Position numbers and translations under genes: made by a program. The notes under the pieces are model-generated. The model saw only the letters and a list, made by a program, of their open reading frames with translations. It had not been told where the DNA came from and did not search any database. A stretch of DNA of 56,186 nucleotides from Lachnospiraceae bacterium. Its GTDB lineage: Bacteria > Bacillota > Clostridia > Lachnospirales > Lachnospiraceae. Position 1 is the stretch's first letter, and each line of letters starts with the position of its first letter. The stretch spans positions 1-56,186 of the forward strand of contig JAILRI010000076.1 in the NCBI GenBank assembly GCA_024698555.1. Reading direction: 5' to 3'. Below are positions 48,653-56,186 of the stretch, in pieces.

Positions 48653-50724
48653 CTATCTTGTTTCTCTGCCTTCCTTCAGCGCTTTCTTATTTTTATACAT
48701 TTCATTGTCAGCACGTTCAAAAACCTCAGAAATACTGGTGTCTGAGCCTTTTCTGAATTCAGACAGTCCCGAGGCGAGAACCGGTCCTTCGCCCTTATCC
48801 CGGTTTTCGATAACCTGGACGCGGAGTTTTGACAGCAGTTCTTCGCGGTTGTTATAGTCATGACCGCTCATAAATATGACAAACTCATCGCCGCCTATAC
48901 GGAATACCGGACTATGCGCAAAAACATCACACATCAGTTTGGCGGATGCTTTGATGTACTCATCACCTGCCTGATGCCCGTATGTATCGTTCATTTTCTT
49001 CAGATCGTTTATGTCACATACTGCAATGGCAAAAGGAAGGTAATCAACACCGTTGTCAATATTTTTCTGAACGGATTCCTCCTGCTCATTGTAAGCGGTC
49101 TTATTTTTGGTTCCCGTGAGCTCATCGCGTCTGGCGAGCTCCTTTTCGGTGTTCAGAGCCTTTATATGCTCCTTTTCCTTTTTCACTTCCTCATCGATAT
49201 TTTCAACGCCTATTATAAAATGACTCCCGTCGGTTGACTTTCTTATCGACATCCTTGTATACTTCGAAACCCCATCCACCACCATACGGTAATCAACATT
49301 CAGCTGTTTTTTTACCACCAGTGATGAAAGCAGATAATCCTTGTCTATAATGCTTAATATCCGTTCCCTGTCGGACGGATGCAGTATCAGCTTCAGGTTT
49401 TTTCTGGATTCGGAGTAAAAATCATCGCCCTCCCTGTTGACACGGAGCTCTCCGTATATATTGTTCGAAGTATAGCCCACATAATTGCCGTCGAGCATAT
49501 CCACATAGTAGATCACGTCGTAGTTGGAAGCGAGGCTTTCCGCGATCTGCCCGAAAGTGACATGCTTTTTATGTTTATCCGATTGTCTGGATTCGGAAGT
49601 TATCTCATCCTGAACGTCTTTCTCGCACACGAGCAGATGCTTTCCATCTTTCGCTCTGAGCACGGTAAATCTGAACATACGTGCCTCGCCGTTTACCATC
49701 ACCCTGTACTTATATAAATATGACGATCTTCCCTCAAGATTTTCCAGCATGGTTTCCTTATGGTACATGCTTTCCGCGAATTCCCTGTCATCTGGATGCA
49801 CGTATTTGGCCACATTTACACAGGTTTCCAGATAGAAGTTATTCATATGCGTCGGCACATTCATGGACTGATACCTCTCGCTGGCAGAAAACTCCCTGTA
49901 TTGCCCGGAGGAAATATCAACATAGTATATGGCTTCGTAATCCTCAGCCAGACTTTCGGCGATATTGTTGTATACTTCACTTTCCATCCGGACTTTCTCG
50001 GATTCCTGACGATCGTGCTCAGCCTTTTCCTTAACTTCCCAGAGTTCCCGGTAATATTCCATTTTCATATCCTCATCCACATAGGTGTGAACGAGAGCTA
50101 TACCGATCAGACAGCCGATGGCATAAAAGGGAAGCAGCGGAAACAGTGTCTGGAGTATGATAAATATCGACATGACCAGTCCCGACATTCCTACAGCCAG
50201 ATTGTGACGTCTCTCGATACCGTAGGAGCGGTACGCGATTACAAATGTATAACCGCGACTATCAGGTAAAAAACTATCTGTATGGCGAGAGTGATATACC
50301 TGCCTGAGCCCGGTACATATTCTCCGTCAGCTTCAAATTTGAAAAGAACGGGATTAAAGAAGTTGATGATCAGATGTACTATTTCAAACGTAAAAATCGT
50401 CCATCCGGCATATGTGAGCAGCGTTCCCGATATTTCTCCGCGTTTGTCAAGATACGCGACTACATATCTGGTCCATAGCAGTACAGACAATACCATGGAC
50501 GCGAAATATACCACCGTATCGCCGTAGACTAAAGGGACATTTTTCAGATCGAACAAGAATCCCCATAGAATATCCTAGACGTAATAAACCATAACCGCGG
50601 CAAGAAAATGCTTATAACGTTTATTTGCCTCTGTTTTTACGATATTCTTGTCTCCCTGAAGGATATCCTTGTTGATGATGATGTGAAGTACGAGAGCCAA
50701 TAATCCAAAGCTTGAATAATACAT
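48653..50724 (-). pseudogene. GGDEF diguanylate cyclase gene broken by a stop codon and a frameshift
   Basis: The original frame begins at ATG 50724, 4 bases after rluF ends, and reads MYYSSFGLLALVLHI... for 49 codons to an in-frame TAG (50575-50577). It continues in the same frame as a multi-helix membrane region (DILWGFLFDLKNVPLVYGD onward) until 50239, where a one-base loss shifts the frame. The rest (from FVIAYRSYGIERRHNLAVG, then MSGLVMSIF at 50188) encodes two PAS-like repeats (IAESLAEDYEAIYYVD and IAESLASNYDVIYYVD) and an intact GGDEF domain (RIGGDEF, active-site form). Repaired, it would be ~690 residues. The 3' part may still be translated as a 511-residue cyclase with fewer membrane helices. 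Confidence 0.85.
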
Positions 50725-50727
50725 AGT

Positions 50728-51471
50728 TTATTCTGTGATCCTCCTGCTCAGTTCTTCAAGCTCAGCCGGGGTAACATTTCGATATGTTCCGCTTTTAAGC
50801 CTGCCCAGCTGAATATTCATGATACGTACGCGCTTCAACGCCCTGACCCTGTAATCAAGTGCCTCGCACATCCTGCGAATCTGGCGGTTCAGCCCCTGTG
50901 TGAGCACGATGCTGAACGTATTTTTGTCTATCTGTTCCACTTTTGCGGGAAGAGTGACCGTGTCAAGAATTTCAACTCCTTTGGACATCTTTTCGAGGAA
51001 TTCCGGAGTAAGTTCTTTGTTGACCTTCACGATGTATTCTTTCTCATGATGATTGCTCGCACGCAGTATCTTATTGACTATATCGCCGTCGTTTGTCAGC
51101 AATATCAGCCCTTCGGATTCCTTATCAAGCCTCCCGATCGGAAAGATCCTTTTTTCATGTGATATAAAATCTATGATATTGTCGGGTTCACGCCTGTCTG
51201 TAGTACAGACGATACCTACGGGCTTGTTAAATGCGATAAGCACCAGTTCATCTACCCTTGACAGCTCCCGGCCCTGATAAGTCACCCGGCTGCCTTCAAG
51301 TACACGGCTCCCGGCAACCGCAGTCTCCCCATCGATCTTTACCTGGCCCTTTTCAACCGCCCTGTCCGCTTCCCTTCGGGAACAGACTCCGGCATCAGCC
51401 AGATATTTATTGATCCTGATCCCCCTTTCGTCAGGGGTATTATTTTCAAATATATCCTTTTTTATCTTCAT
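50728..51471 (-). CDS. rluF: 23S rRNA pseudouridine synthase, RluF type
   Basis: A 247-residue enzyme with an N-terminal S4 RNA-binding domain (~17-75, IRINKYLADAGVCSRREADR) and an RsuA/RluB/E/F catalytic domain. Motifs: FNKPVGIVCTTD, the catalytic-aspartate motif GRLDKESEGLILLTN, HHEKEYIVKV and GLNRQIRRMCEALDY. The phrases NIIDFISHEKRIFPIGRLDK and VNKILRA match E. coli RluF (position 2604 of 23S rRNA) more closely than RsuA or RluB. First gene of the run rluF - GGDEF pseudogene - ligA. Confidence 0.9.
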   Translation of the reverse strand: MKIKKDIFENNTPDERGIRINKYLADAGVCSRREADRAVEKGQVKIDGETAVAGSRVLEGSRVTYQGRELSRVDELVLIAFNKPVGIVCTTDRREPDNIIDFISHEKRIFPIGRLDKESEGLILLTNDGDIVNKILRASNHHEKEYIVKVNKELTPEFLEKMSKGVEILDTVTLPAKVEQIDKNTFSIVLTQGLNRQIRRMCEALDYRVRALKRVRIMNIQLGRLKSGTYRNVTPAELEELSRRITE

Positions 51472-51636
51472 GTCAGATATCCCTGTAATACCTGATAACA
51501 GAACCCTTAAGTGATCCGTTATCCTGCTTTAAGCCCGCCCCGGTACATAAACAGAAAATGCGGAGCCGAACAGTTGCTCTTATAAGTATATAATATCAAA
51601 AGAAAACTTGCAATAATTGATTATCCTACAAAATAT

Positions 51637-51665
51637 TTGAAAATATAAAAATAATATGCTATGCT
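51637..51665 (+). promoter_or_regulatory. possible metA promoter
   Basis: TTGAAA (51637-51642), 17 bases, TATGCT (51660-51665) in a very AT-rich region. I find no SAM riboswitch core between 51472 and 51701. Confidence 0.4.
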
Positions 51666-51701
51666 TGAAAAAGCATGTGTTTACAGAAGGGAGCTTTTGC
51701 T

Positions 51702-52607
51702 ATGCCTATCAGAGTACAGAACAGCCTGCCGGCAAGAAAGGTTATTGAAGATGAAAATATTTTCACAATGGATGAGAACCGCGCCATGTCGCAGGATATC
51801 CGTCCGCTGGAAATAGCTATTCTTAACCTTATGCCCTTAAAAGAGGCTACTGAGGTTCAGATGCTGCGTTCCCTTTCCAACACTCCCCTGCAGGTCAATA
51901 TCACTTTTCTGACGACCTCAAGCTATGTTGGTAAAAATACGGCCAAAAGCCATCTGGATCAGTTTTACCTAACCTTCAACGATATAAAAACGAGACGCTT
52001 CGACGGTCTGATCATAACCGGAGCGCCTGTGGAACTGATGGATTTTGAAGAAGTGGCATATTGGGACGAGCTGTGCCGCGTCATGGAATGGTCGAAGACT
52101 AACGTGACCTCAACCCTGCATATCTGCTGGGGTGCTCAGGCCGGCATTTACTACCATTACGGCATCAATAAGGAACCACTCGCCAAAAAGATGTTCGGCG
52201 TATTCGAGCATCATGTTTACAAACGCAGGGAGCCTTTAGTGCGCGGTTTTGATGATGTGTTCATGGTGCCCCACAGCAGGCATACCACTGTCAGTCCGGA
52301 GCTTATCCATAACAATGATGAACTGACTGTTCTTGCGGACTCCAGCGAAGCCGGCATCTGTATGGTCATGGCTAAAGAAGGCCGGCAGATATTTGTTTTC
52401 GGTCATCTTGAATACGACCGAATGACGCTCGACGAGGAATACCGCCGTGACTTAAACAAAGGACTCCCCATCGATATGCCCAGAAACTACTATCCGAACA
52501 ACGATCCTTCGATGCGTCCGGAGCTTACCTGGCGTTCACACTGCAATATCATGTACTCAAACTGGCTGAATTACTATGTATACCAGGTTACTCCGTATGT
52601 GCTGTGA
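51702..52607 (+). CDS. metA: homoserine O-acetyltransferase (MetA)
   Basis: A 301-residue MetA-family acyltransferase, the first committed step of methionine synthesis from homoserine. The catalytic Cys is C142 (HICWGAQAG); VPHSRHTTV and the EYDR glutamate are also present. Residue 111 is Glu in TGAPVELMDF; in this family Glu111 goes with acetyl-CoA use and Gly111 with succinyl-CoA use (established from B. cereus and E. coli MetA), so the acetyl product is predicted. The start is the ATG after GAAGGGA at 51702. Monocistronic. Its terminator overlaps the end of the converging gene. Confidence 0.95.
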   Translation: MPIRVQNSLPARKVIEDENIFTMDENRAMSQDIRPLEIAILNLMPLKEATEVQMLRSLSNTPLQVNITFLTTSSYVGKNTAKSHLDQFYLTFNDIKTRRFDGLIITGAPVELMDFEEVAYWDELCRVMEWSKTNVTSTLHICWGAQAGIYYHYGINKEPLAKKMFGVFEHHVYKRREPLVRGFDDVFMVPHSRHTTVSPELIHNNDELTVLADSSEAGICMVMAKEGRQIFVFGHLEYDRMTLDEEYRRDLNKGLPIDMPRNYYPNNDPSMRPELTWRSHCNIMYSNWLNYYVYQVTPYVL

Positions 52608-52631
52608 CTTTTATCTCGCTGTTGTATATTT

Positions 52632-53555
52632 TCAGCGCCTTACCGGAGGACGTGACGCGTCCTCCAGTTTTTTTCTCACATAACCACGCTCATCCTCCTT
52701 CGGAAGATAGTAACAGATAGAATCTATGAGCATCTGCGGCGGAAGTCCCCGTCCCACCAGTTTAAAATTGATATATCCGCGTTCAATGTAACGGGGCAGG
52801 TCTTCATTGCCGATAAATGCAGGTCTGGACTGCGATACGGCAAATGATGGCGTTCTTTTGCTGTCGTAGCATTTAAAAACGCTCTCCGCGTCAAAGGTCA
52901 TCTGCTTAAGCCCTTCATCCGCGTAATGCTCCTTACGTTTCGGGCAGTGCGGACAGCATATCTCGTCCACGAGCAGTTCTATGCGCCCCGCATCCGGTTC
53001 CAGTGCCTTAAGTACCTCTTCATCCTTGTTCAGGTCATAATCGAGCACTACCAGGACATAATCGCCCGCAAGCTCCTGCTTTATCCCTTCCAGCCCCGTT
53101 ATTCTCTTGGTGGTTGATGAAAGCAGCTCGTAATCGGGATAATGCTCCCTCAGGTATTTTTCCAGAACAGGTGAATTGACCAGCGCCTGATTCTTCACAT
53201 TCCCGGCAGGGCCTCTTTTTTCCGTACGTCCGTTAAGGCTTCCCCACTCCATGATCTGATTGCAGTAGGTATCATAAACATGCTTTTCTTCAATCAGCGG
53301 ATTGGTCCATGTAAAACGGACCGGTACACCGAATGAGTTGTACGCGCTTATGATGGAGGTTATCGTTTTTTTCGACGCGGAACCCAGCACCGCTCTGCCG
53401 CCGTTCCATACCGCTCCGGGAAAAGTTCCGTATACGCTCCCTATGCGGTAGCCCTCACGGAAACGATAGGGTTCTTCCTTCATCAGTCTCAAAAGTGTCT
53501 GATGCAGAGGAAAAAATGAGCATATTCCGGGCAGATGCCAGTAAACTTCCTGCAT
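52632..53555 (-). CDS. uncharacterised cysteine-containing protein (U32-like)
   Basis: A 307-residue soluble protein. The N-terminal half shows LGSASKKTITSIISAYNSFG and VPVRFTWTNP, the middle VLDYDLNKDEEVL, and then a cysteine cluster VDEICCPHCPKRKEHYADEG followed by a later FKCYD and a closing INFKLVGRG. The N-E/D-x-C-x-x-x-C-P-x-R-x-x-H-Y arrangement and the GRG end recall peptidase-U32-like TIM barrels with metal or Fe-S cysteines; this link is tentative. Start after AAGGAG. It ends convergently with metA and follows the GH31 gene by 40 bases. Confidence 0.6.
   Translation of the reverse strand: MQEVYWHLPGICSFFPLHQTLLRLMKEEPYRFREGYRIGSVYGTFPGAVWNGGRAVLGSASKKTITSIISAYNSFGVPVRFTWTNPLIEEKHVYDTYCNQIMEWGSLNGRTEKRGPAGNVKNQALVNSPVLEKYLREHYPDYELLSSTTKRITGLEGIKQELAGDYVLVVLDYDLNKDEEVLKALEPDAGRIELLVDEICCPHCPKRKEHYADEGLKQMTFDAESVFKCYDSKRTPSFAVSQSRPAFIGNEDLPRYIERGYINFKLVGRGLPPQMLIDSICYYLPKEDERGYVRKKLEDASRPPVRR
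52645..52674 (+). terminator. metA terminator, inside the 3' end of the converging gene
   Basis: GGAGGACG (52645-52652) pairs with CGTCCTCC (52658-52665) and is followed by AGTTTTTTT. It lies within the last codons of the - strand gene (encoding its Arg/Pro-rich tail). Confidence 0.85.
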
Positions 53556-53595
53556 TGTTCTATCTCCTTAATCAGTATTATTATCCCTGTTCCTG

Positions 53596-56186
53596 TTACC
53601 TTACGATCTCATATCCGAACGTATCGTTCGAAAGCTCAAAGGGAAGATCTCCATGTAAAATCCCGTATGTCAGTTTCTCTTCCCTGTCATTCCACCTGAT
53701 ACGTAAAAGTCTGTATTCTCCCTGCTCATATCCGTACCCGTCACCTGCATCGTCATACAAGAGATATTCACCGTCCACGCCCGGATACACTCTGAACCTG
53801 AGTCTTTCCGGTGTATCGGTTATATATCCTTCATAAGCCCATTCCGCGTCATCGGTAACAGGAATGATACTGCCTGCTTTTACAAATACCGGAATATGAT
53901 CCAGAGGTGCTTCTGTTTCGATAACACGACCTCCGTCATAATACCTTCCGGTATAATAGTCACACCATCTGCCCTGCGGCAGATATATCTGAAGGGTATC
54001 AGGTCTGGTTTTGGCATGATAAACGCGAGTTCCAAAATATTTATTCCTGATTATATTTTTATCGTTATCCGGTACACTTTCGTATATTTCAATATTTCCC
54101 TTTCGATCACATGTCTTATAAGTATCATCAGACGCATGTTCTTCCGAACCCGGGCCGTTGAGATAATACATAGGTTCTGTAACGGGACAGATCATAATGG
54201 AATCGCCGAACATATACTGATATTTACAGGCTTTTGCGGTAATATCGTCAGGCCGGTCAAATGCCAGCATTCTGATGACAGACTTATCCTTAAGCCACGC
54301 AAGCCCCGCCAGCGAGTATATGTGGGGAAGCAGTCTGTATCTTAGAGCTATGCTTTTTTTGATGGCTTCAAAAAAAATACCGTCCTCACACATAAAGTTC
54401 CAGGGCTCTCGTCTCAGATCCGTTCCATGAGCCCTCAGCATCGGTAAAAAGCAGGCCCATTCAAACCATCTGACGTAAAGTTCACAGTATGCAGGATCTG
54501 AAAGGGTTTCGGGATAATCACCCTTCCAGTACCAGTTATCACCGCATTTTACAAAAAATGCTCCGATATCATTGGTCCAATACGGCAGACCGCTCGCGCT
54601 GAAATTCAGTCCCATGACGATCTGGGCTTTTAATGTTTTCCAGCTTGCCGCCGTATCCCCCGACCAGAGTACCGTTCCATAACGCTGCTGACCGGTGTAG
54701 CTGCTGCGGGTAAGGTTTATCACGCGTTTTTGATTTCTGTCCGTACCACGCTGGCCTTCATAAAGACTTTGAGCGTGATAAAGAGCGAAAGCATTGGTCG
54801 CCCACACAGGTAAATGCTCTCCCACCTGCGCGCAATACTCCTCATACATACGTCCCGGTTCAGGCTTATCCCTGTGCATCCACTCGGGGGTATATGGCTC
54901 GGAGGAATCGCACCACCAGGCATCGGTACCATATCTGAAAAGCCCATCATTCACCTGTTTCCAGTAAAGCTCTCTTGCTTTCGGATCCAATGCATTGTAG
55001 ACATTGCTGCCCGGAAGCAGCAGATCAGCTTTTTGAGTACTGCCTGAACTCAGCTTTTTCTCTTCTTCTTTGAATTCCTTATGATCAGCGCAGCCCTCAG
55101 CCATATTCGGCCAGATGGATATCATAAAATGCGCGTGCTCATCATGCAGGCGTTCCAGCCATTCTTCCGGAGCGGCATATCTGTTGTTATCAAAGCTTTT
55201 CTGTCCCCACTCACCATCTGGCCACGACAGCCAGTCCTGAACTATGCAGTCCAGCCCTATATGGCGTCTGCGGAACTCCATAACAGTATCTGTAAGTTCC
55301 TGAGCGTTTTCATATCTTTCCTGAGACTGAACATAGCCGAAGGCCCATCTGGGAAGCATGGAAGCCTTTCCCGTCAGCCTGCGGTACGCGGCTATGACAG
55401 CATCCATACTGCCAACTCGTATCCCGGCGATATCTTCCGGTTTTATATTCTCCTGACCGATACCGCCCAGAAAGTAATAATCTATTTCATCAACGGCCTC
55501 GCAGTATACATACGAACCATATTCGTTATCGGAAAAGATCATGGGACTGTAACAGTCAAACAATATTCCGTAGCCAAGTGAAGAGATCAGTAAGGGGATC
55601 GTGATCTTTCTGTTAGCCTGATGCAGATAGAGAGTTCTTCCCCGTAAACTGAACATATTTTCCTCATGCTGTCCGAAACCGTACAGATACTCATCTTCCT
55701 GCCAGCAGTAATACTGGCGGGTATGAAAATACGTCCCGTCTGAAACCTTCACCGCCGATTTGATCAGCTCTTTCTCACCGTCTGCGGTCTTTACCTTTTC
55801 TTTTTCGATGTGTCCGCCTTCAGCAAGCCTGAACGCTTCGAATTCTTCCAAGCTCCGGGGTGTCAGGGGGTCCTCTGCCAGCAGCAGCCGCCCCGAGGGA
55901 AGGTAGAACCTTGCGGCAGATGTATGTCTGTCAAACACGATACGCAGCAATTCCGTGTAGTATACGACCATCTCATCGCTTACTTCGTAATTCCATTCCG
56001 AAAATACCGAAAGGTCTGTTACTCCCGGTTTCTCTCTGAGCGAAAAAGAATCCCTGCAGGTAAACGTGATACGCACTATGTCTATTCCTTTAGGCATTAT
56101 ACGAAGCATCCCCGCCTCACTATAGAGAAAGAGGCAGTCATTTTCGCGTTTAACTTCGGTAATACAGCTGCTTTTTGTTTTTGCGG
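53596..56186 (-). CDS. GH31 alpha-glucosidase/alpha-xylosidase, 5' end outside window
   Basis: The frame is open to the window edge: upstream of the ATG at 56109 it continues as ...CLFLYSEAGMLRIMPKGIDIVRITF, which is typical GH31 N-terminal sequence, so the true start lies beyond 56186. At least 862 residues are visible. Marks: N-terminal beta domain, YGFGQHEENMFSLRG, GLDCIVQDW, nucleophile Asp in WWCDSSEPY, acid/base Asp in LWSGDTAASW, DIGAFF, RAHGTDLRREPW and a C-terminal beta domain with GRWCDYYTGRYYDGG and PVFVKAGSIIP. No transport signal can be judged. Likely acts on alpha-glucosides or alpha-xylosides of imported oligosaccharides. Confidence 0.93.
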   Translation of the reverse strand, partial: AKTKSSCITEVKRENDCLFLYSEAGMLRIMPKGIDIVRITFTCRDSFSLREKPGVTDLSVFSEWNYEVSDEMVVYYTELLRIVFDRHTSAARFYLPSGRLLLAEDPLTPRSLEEFEAFRLAEGGHIEKEKVKTADGEKELIKSAVKVSDGTYFHTRQYYCWQEDEYLYGFGQHEENMFSLRGRTLYLHQANRKITIPLLISSLGYGILFDCYSPMIFSDNEYGSYVYCEAVDEIDYYFLGGIGQENIKPEDIAGIRVGSMDAVIAAYRRLTGKASMLPRWAFGYVQSQERYENAQELTDTVMEFRRRHIGLDCIVQDWLSWPDGEWGQKSFDNNRYAAPEEWLERLHDEHAHFMISIWPNMAEGCADHKEFKEEEKKLSSGSTQKADLLLPGSNVYNALDPKARELYWKQVNDGLFRYGTDAWWCDSSEPYTPEWMHRDKPEPGRMYEEYCAQVGEHLPVWATNAFALYHAQSLYEGQRGTDRNQKRVINLTRSSYTGQQRYGTVLWSGDTAASWKTLKAQIVMGLNFSASGLPYWTNDIGAFFVKCGDNWYWKGDYPETLSDPAYCELYVRWFEWACFLPMLRAHGTDLRREPWNFMCEDGIFFEAIKKSIALRYRLLPHIYSLAGLAWLKDKSVIRMLAFDRPDDITAKACKYQYMFGDSIMICPVTEPMYYLNGPGSEEHASDDTYKTCDRKGNIEIYESVPDNDKNIIRNKYFGTRVYHAKTRPDTLQIYLPQGRWCDYYTGRYYDGGRVIETEAPLDHIPVFVKAGSIIPVTDDAEWAYEGYITDTPERLRFRVYPGVDGEYLLYDDAGDGYGYEQGEYRLLRIRWNDREEKLTYGILHGDLPFELSNDTFGYEIVR

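Noticed and set aside
50575-50577. amber codon read through as pyrrolysine or by suppression
   Set aside because: A second lesion (frameshift at ~50239) in the same gene makes simple decay the better explanation; no pyl genes seen.
51472-51701. SAM riboswitch upstream of metA
   Set aside because: No SAM-I core, no long terminator/antiterminator pair; only an AT-rich promoter-like stretch.
1-56186. CRISPR array
   Set aside because: Repeats found are dispersed palindromes; no regularly spaced direct repeats with unique spacers were seen.

Overview
The window looks like chromosomal DNA of a low-to-mid GC anaerobic Firmicute, most likely a plant-fibre-degrading Lachnospiraceae (Butyrivibrio/Pseudobutyrivibrio-like). 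This is an inference. It rests on strong GGAGG ribosome-binding sites, sigma-A type promoters, many secreted proteins of Lachnospiraceae type (DUF6273, GLUG, Ig-like and DUF3298 domains), GH3/GH5/GH31/GH36 glycosidases and abundant c-di-GMP-type signalling proteins. No rRNA, tRNA, CRISPR array, phage genes or IS transposase were seen.

Layout. 1-5.2 kb is accessory: intergenic repeats, a small lipoprotein, an XRE regulator overlapping a nucleotidyltransferase (toxin-antitoxin-like), a ~290-bp long inverted repeat, a HEPN-like protein, and a secreted DUF6273 protein divergent from an XRE regulator with three matching 17-bp sites between them. 5.5-7.5 kb is transketolase. 7.5-16.9 kb is a signalling block: an HD-GYP response regulator, two membrane hybrid histidine kinases (one with an HPt domain, one fused to a DegV fatty-acid-binding domain), a bifunctional NAD(P)HX repair enzyme and a double receiver protein. 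17.1-21.0 kb is a four-gene operon (two medium-chain dehydrogenases, an amidohydrolase-type lactonase, FucU mutarotase) that suggests oxidative use of L-fucose or a related sugar. 21.0-28.0 kb holds a MATE transporter, a secreted GLUG-repeat metalloprotease-like protein, a secreted GH5 cellulase with a binding module, and a DUF402 protein.

28.1-37.1 kb holds a variant HD-GYP protein, a DUF4143 remnant inside a long hairpin, a DIP1984-like protein, a flotillin, a large alpha/beta hydrolase and a CbxX/CfqX-type AAA+ ATPase. 37.3-44.0 kb is a carbohydrate cluster (GH36, GH3, zinc ribbon, SGNH esterase). 44.2-46.2 kb encodes two secreted proteins. 46.4-51.5 kb is rluF, a broken GGDEF gene and ligA in one run. 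51.7-56.2 kb holds metA, an uncharacterised cysteine-rich protein and a GH31 glucosidase whose start lies beyond the window.

The most unusual items are the kinase-DegV fusion in a three-gene lipid/c-di-GMP-like signalling operon, several families of structured intergenic repeats (one with a hairpin always at the same end), the long inverted repeat between two toxin-like loci, and the doubly disrupted GGDEF gene between two housekeeping genes. All functional calls come from reading motifs by eye; no database search was run.
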